Shown here in pieces: positions 7,271 through 9,380 of a DNA stretch of 9,380 bases. The stretch is from Candidatus Mcinerneyibacteriota bacterium (GTDB taxonomy: Bacteria > AUK180 > JAQVHJ01), in assembly GCA_030630935.1 (NCBI GenBank), contig DAOVMD010000086.1, forward strand, positions 1 to 9,380, read 5' to 3'. The translations under genes were made by a program, and so were the position numbers. The notes beneath the pieces were generated by a model. That model was not told where the DNA came from. It made no database searches and worked only from the letters and a program-made list of their open reading frames with translations. Position 1 is the stretch's first letter. Every line of letters begins with the position of its first letter.

Positions 7271-7300
7271 TGTAGAGACTTGCGATAGCAAGTCTCTACA
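7271..7300. repeat. Perfect 13-bp hairpin next to the serpin promoter
   Basis: TGTAGAGACTTGC (7271-7283) and GCAAGTCTCTACA (7288-7300) pair perfectly around GATA. The TGTAGAGAC...GTCTCTACA arms resemble hairpins widely dispersed in bacterial intergenic regions. It is followed by ATAACATTTGAACA, linking it to the octamer family. No T-run is present. Confidence 0.9.
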
Positions 7301-7360
7301 ATAACATTTGAACAATTTAACGATCTCAACTTACACACACTTGAACATCTTTTTAACATT

Positions 7361-7414
7361 TAAACGATTGAACCATAGACATGCCGTGGCATGTCTCTAC
7401 AATAACACTTAAAC
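7361..7414 (+). repeat. Tandem repeat unit 1 with GACATGCC hairpin
   Basis: The unit starts with an 18-bp sequence (7361-7378) identical to 7445-7462. It then forms the hairpin AGACATGCC-GT-GGCATGTCT (7377-7396), followed by CTACAATAACACTT. Compared with unit 2, two stem base pairs differ and both changes keep pairing. Confidence 0.85.
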
Positions 7415-7415
7415 A

Positions 7416-7428
7416 CATGCAAAGCATG
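7416..7428. repeat. CATGC-AAA-GCATG hairpin (block B copy)
   Basis: CATGC (7416-7420) and GCATG (7424-7428) flank AAA. It is preceded by TTAAACA, a diverged octamer. The same small hairpin is embedded in the TTGAAC arrays at 5933-5945 and 9291-9305. Confidence 0.7.
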
Positions 7429-7444
7429 CCTTTATAAAAACACT

Positions 7445-7498
7445 TAAACGATTGAACCATAGATGTGCCGTGGCACATCTTTAAAATAACTTTTTAAC
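7445..7498 (+). repeat. Tandem repeat unit 2 with GATGTGCC hairpin
   Basis: Second copy of the unit at 7361-7414, 84 bp downstream. Its hairpin AGATGTGCC-GT-GGCACATCT (7461-7480) keeps a perfect 9-bp stem despite two substitutions per arm. The right flank is TTAAAATAAC in place of CTACAATAAC. Confidence 0.85.
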
Positions 7499-7534
7499 GT
7501 TTTATTAACACTTGAACTATTTAACATTTTAACT

Positions 7535-7553
7535 CTCAGATTTGACATCTGAG
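7535..7553. promoter_or_regulatory. Inverted repeat enclosing the -35 box (candidate operator)
   Basis: CTCAGAT (7535-7541) and ATCTGAG (7547-7553) are perfect 7-bp arms around TTGAC, the first five bases of the -35 box at 7542-7547. A dimeric regulator bound here would block RNA polymerase. No regulator gene is in the window, and the arms do not match the repeat family nearby. Confidence 0.55.
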
Positions 7554-7570
7554 GAATCCTATGATATAAT
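7542..7570 (+). promoter_or_regulatory. Consensus sigma-70 promoter of the DUF89 operon
   Basis: TTGACA (7542-7547), a 17-bp spacer and TATAAT (7565-7570), both exact consensus, plus an extended -10 TG (TATGATATAAT). Predicted start near 7577, about 18 bases before the TTG start codon. So strong a promoter inside a candidate operator suggests repressible control. Confidence 0.9.
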
Positions 7571-7584
7571 ACAGATTCAAAATT

Positions 7585-7590
7585 GGAGGT
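7585..7590 (+). promoter_or_regulatory. Ribosome binding site that sets the DUF89 start
   Basis: GGAGGT, 4 bases before the TTG at 7595. A start at the upstream TTG (7583) would put this site inside the coding region, so 7595 is preferred. Confidence 0.75.
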
Positions 7591-7594
7591 AAGA

Positions 7595-8437
7595 TTGAAG
7601 ACAGATCCGAGATGCATTCCATGTTTTTTTCAACAGGCAATTAACTTAAGTAAAATAATGAAACTTGACGAGAATATTCTTAAGAAGATTCTCAAAGAAA
7701 CAGGTTTAATAATCAATGACATTACTTTTGAAGAGACTCCCGCTGAGATTGGGAGAAGAGTTTACTCAATGATTAGTCAGATCACCGGAGTTGAAGATCC
7801 ATATAAAAGTCTAAAGAGAGAGAGTATCGAAACTGCATTGGGGCTCTATCCTGATTTAAAAGAGAAAGTTGAAAATTCAAATGATAAACTTCTATCAGGA
7901 ATAAAATATGCAGTTGCAGGAAATATAATTGATTTCGGAGTAGGTAAAGAATTTGATATTCATGATGAAATTGATAAGGCTGCAACTAAACAATTTGCAA
8001 TCTTTGATTATCCTGAATTTAAGGAGTCATTAATAAATGCTGATAGTATTTTATATATTGCAGATAATGCCGGCGAGAGTGTTTTTGATAGATTACTCAT
8101 TGAACAATTACATAAACCTGTTCTCTATGTTGTTCGGGAAAAACCAATTATAAATGATCTAACTTATGAAGATGCTGTCGCATCAGGAATTCCGGATCAT
8201 ATAAAAATTATTTCATCCGGGGTTACTGCACCGGGAACAATATTAAAACTATGCTCAGATGAATTCATCGAAATCTATAATAATGCAGAAATGATTATTT
8301 CAAAAGGACAAGGGAACTATGAAGGGCTTTCCGGAGAACCAGGAAATATCTTTTTCCTCTTAAAAGCAAAATGCGAATGCGTTTCTGAAAAACTTAATGT
8401 TCCTCTCGGTTCTCTTATCTTGAAAAAGTCGGAGTGA
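7595..8437 (+). CDS. DUF89 / ARMT1-like metal-dependent phosphatase family protein
   Basis: A 280-residue protein of the prokaryotic DUF89 type (COG1578-like). Members are metal-dependent phosphatases thought to remove damaged or surplus phosphometabolites; the substrate here is unknown. Visible motifs: the N-terminal CIPC (C7, C10) of this subfamily, TGVEDPY (64-70), AGNIIDFG (108-115), ADNAGESVFD (156-165) with the metal-ligand pair D157-N158, IINDLTYEDA (185-194) probably giving the third acidic ligand, SKGQGNYEGL (236-245), and FFLLKAKC (253-260). All expected landmarks are present and the length is typical. Translation probably begins at the TTG at 7595 (MKTDPRC...), which fits the usual DUF89 N-terminus. 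No signal peptide or membrane segment, so cytoplasmic. It is the first gene of an operon, read from a consensus promoter overlapped by a candidate operator, and is followed after 3 bp by a membrane protein gene. Confidence 0.93.
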   Translation: MKTDPRCIPCFFQQAINLSKIMKLDENILKKILKETGLIINDITFEETPAEIGRRVYSMISQITGVEDPYKSLKRESIETALGLYPDLKEKVENSNDKLLSGIKYAVAGNIIDFGVGKEFDIHDEIDKAATKQFAIFDYPEFKESLINADSILYIADNAGESVFDRLLIEQLHKPVLYVVREKPIINDLTYEDAVASGIPDHIKIISSGVTAPGTILKLCSDEFIEIYNNAEMIISKGQGNYEGLSGEPGNIFFLLKAKCECVSEKLNVPLGSLILKKSE

Positions 8438-8440
8438 CAC

Positions 8441-9130
8441 TTGACAAAGCCAAAGAAACTCTCATTAATAATTGCTGTTATCTTATTCTCAATTTCAATA
8501 TTAATGTGGGGATTCATAATAAACTGGCAATTTATATTTTATCCTTTTAAAAAGGATTTCATTAAGGAAATTTCTATTCTCGAAATAATGATCCTTGATA
8601 ATAAACTTTTCATGTTTCATGAAGAATTAAAAGGTAAAAAATTTATTGATAATCAATTGCGTCTGAAATTTCAAGATCAGAACAAAATCGTTTTTTATAC
8701 TTATGACTTTACTGAACTGGAGAATGGAAAATCATATATGTTCACCTGTGTAAAAGTAAAAGTTAAAAATGAAATGAGAATCTTTATCTTTAAGATTAAT
8801 GAAAAATACTTCGTGCAAATATTCTTTATAAATTATGTATTCCTTATAATTTCAATCCTGGTTTTTATACTTGGTCTTATTTTTATAAAATTCATGTTTA
8901 GAAAAATTAAAATAACTTCAAAGGATGAAATTAAACTTTATATTGAACTGCTTAATAAGTATATTGAAGATGAAGAGTTCTTTAAGAAGATCAATAAATC
9001 CCAGGTATTCATAACTCCAAGGTTTGGAGAAACTATCAATGCAATAAATTTAAAATTGAAAATTGAAGAGAATAAACAAAATAGAAAGAAAATTAAAATG
9101 TTTCTTAAGAAATGTATCTCAAAAAAATAG
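8441..9130 (+). CDS. Unknown two-helix membrane protein, second gene of the DUF89 operon
   Basis: I do not recognise this 229-residue protein. It starts with TTG 3 bp after the DUF89 stop; GGAG (8431-8434) lies 6 bases upstream, overlapping the end of the preceding gene, so translation is probably coupled. Layout: short Lys-rich N-terminus, transmembrane helix about 7-29, an extracytoplasmic part 30-127, a second helix about 128-153, then a Lys/Glu-rich cytoplasmic tail 154-229. The segment from about 64 to 120 alternates strands in a way that could be an OB-like beta barrel (GKKFIDNQLRLKF ... LENGKSYMFTCVKVKV), but this is weak. The tail is likely helical and basic. The gene is strongly A+T rich: one 60-base line at 8521-8580 counts to about 22% G+C, compared with about 42% for the line at 2401-2460 in the GH18 gene. 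The reading frame, ribosome binding site and topology make it a credible gene; its function is open. Confidence 0.85.
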   Translation: MTKPKKLSLIIAVILFSISILMWGFIINWQFIFYPFKKDFIKEISILEIMILDNKLFMFHEELKGKKFIDNQLRLKFQDQNKIVFYTYDFTELENGKSYMFTCVKVKVKNEMRIFIFKINEKYFVQIFFINYVFLIISILVFILGLIFIKFMFRKIKITSKDEIKLYIELLNKYIEDEEFFKKINKSQVFITPRFGETINAINLKLKIEENKQNRKKIKMFLKKCISKK

Positions 9131-9267
9131 TATGAAAAATAAAACTATAATGAAAATTGATATGAAGAAGTTTTTTTCTTATTTATGCATTTCCTGAATT
9201 TCATGTATAAGATGATTTAATATAAATCCGTTCTTTGACATAATTTCGCTTCACTACACAATAAAGA

Positions 9268-9313
9268 GTTCAAATGTTCAAGTGTTCAATGCATGCTTTG
9301 CATGCGTTCAAAT
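9268..9313 (-). repeat. TTGAACAN octamer array with CATGC hairpin (block C, inverted)
   Basis: On the plus strand GTTCAA starts at 9268, 9276 and 9284, an exact 8-base period. Then come the hairpin GCATGC-TTT-GCATGC (9291-9305) and GTTCAA at 9306. The spacing across the hairpin (9284 to 9306, 22 bases) equals that in block A (5926 to 5948). It is inverted relative to blocks A and B. Confidence 0.85.
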
Positions 9314-9322
9314 GTTATTGTA

Positions 9323-9344
9323 GAGACATGCAATTGCACGTCTC
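9323..9344. repeat. Imperfect GAGAC...GTCTC hairpin (block C)
   Basis: GAGAC (9323-9327) pairs with GTCTC (9340-9344); one A/C mismatch follows, then the self-complementary TGCAATTGCA (9329-9338). Preceded by TTATTGTA and joined to the octamer array as in block B, it is a member of the TGTAGAGAC family. Confidence 0.7.
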
Positions 9345-9380
9345 AATAAAATAATTTAAAAACAAAACCACAGATATTTC

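Larger units (their letters stand above)
9131..9380. other. Gene-free 3' region after the DUF89 operon
   Basis: There is no credible gene. A T-run at 9170-9177 follows the operon but lacks a stable G+C stem, so no terminator is called. From 9268 on it holds the third copy of the octamer/hairpin repeat family. The last bases (ACCACAGATA, 9368-9377) look like the start of another common intergenic repeat type, cut by the window edge. Confidence 0.7.

Noticed and set aside
7583-7594. Longer DUF89 start at the TTG at 7583
   Set aside because: It would overlap the GGAGGT ribosome binding site; the TTG at 7595 gives the usual DUF89 N-terminus.
7782-7985. Minus-strand open frames within the DUF89 gene (also 8317-8517)
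   Set aside because: Both are antisense to conserved DUF89 motifs and lack start signals.
9164-9180. T-run as an intrinsic terminator of the DUF89 operon
   Set aside because: The only pairing before it is a short A/T stem (AAGAA/TTCTT), too weak for a terminator.
9132-9197. Possible 21-residue small protein (MKNKTIMKI...)
   Set aside because: It lacks a ribosome binding site and has no sign of coding constraint in A+T-rich DNA.
9235-9263. Promoter starting with TTGACA at 9235-9240
   Set aside because: The hexamer 17 bp downstream (ACAATA) is a poor -10 and no gene follows within the window.

Overview
The window comes from an A+T-rich bacterial genome. It has sigma-70-type promoters (TTGACA-like and TATAAT-like boxes 17 bp apart, all with an extended -10 TGn), purine-rich ribosome binding sites, frequent TTG start codons, and intergenic DNA full of small hairpins and short repeats. 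The promoter type argues against Bacteroidetes. The gene set (a very long secreted multidomain GH18 protein with fibronectin-like and propeller modules, an intracellular serpin, a DUF89 protein) fits an uncultivated deep-branching phylum, but I cannot name the lineage from this sequence.

Layout. (1) Positions 1-5236, minus strand: one uninterrupted frame of 1745 codons that runs off the left edge without a stop. It encodes a secreted GH18 glycoside-hydrolase-like protein, with a signal peptide followed by GH18, FnIII, a GATase1-like module, FnIII, a second GATase1-like module, FnIII, an SbsA-type Ig-like domain, a TolB/PD40-like propeller and a C-terminal beta domain. (2) 5237-6013: gene-free, with the GH18 promoter, several perfect hairpins and a tandem octamer array. 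(3) 6014-7204, minus strand: a serpin with an inhibitory-type hinge and no signal peptide. (4) 7205-7594: a divergent intergenic region with two strong promoters and hairpin repeats between them. (5) 7595-9130, plus strand: a two-gene operon of a DUF89/ARMT1-like metal phosphatase and a two-helix membrane protein of unknown function, 3 bp apart and both starting with TTG. (6) 9131-9380: gene-free, with a third copy of the same repeat family in the opposite orientation.

The GH18 protein should act outside the cytoplasm on a polysaccharide. The serpin and the DUF89 protein look cytoplasmic and protective (protease inhibition; hydrolysis of unwanted phosphometabolites), and they share a divergent control region. 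Nothing shows that the three transcription units work in one pathway.

The most unusual material is intergenic. A composite repeat made of TTGAACAN octamers, a CATGC-RAA-GCATG hairpin and a second, base-pair-covarying hairpin occurs in all three gaps in whole or in part. Perfect hairpins sit immediately upstream of two -35 boxes, and a separate inverted repeat encloses the -35 box of the DUF89 operon. No convincing defence system, mobile gene, CRISPR array or RNA gene was found.
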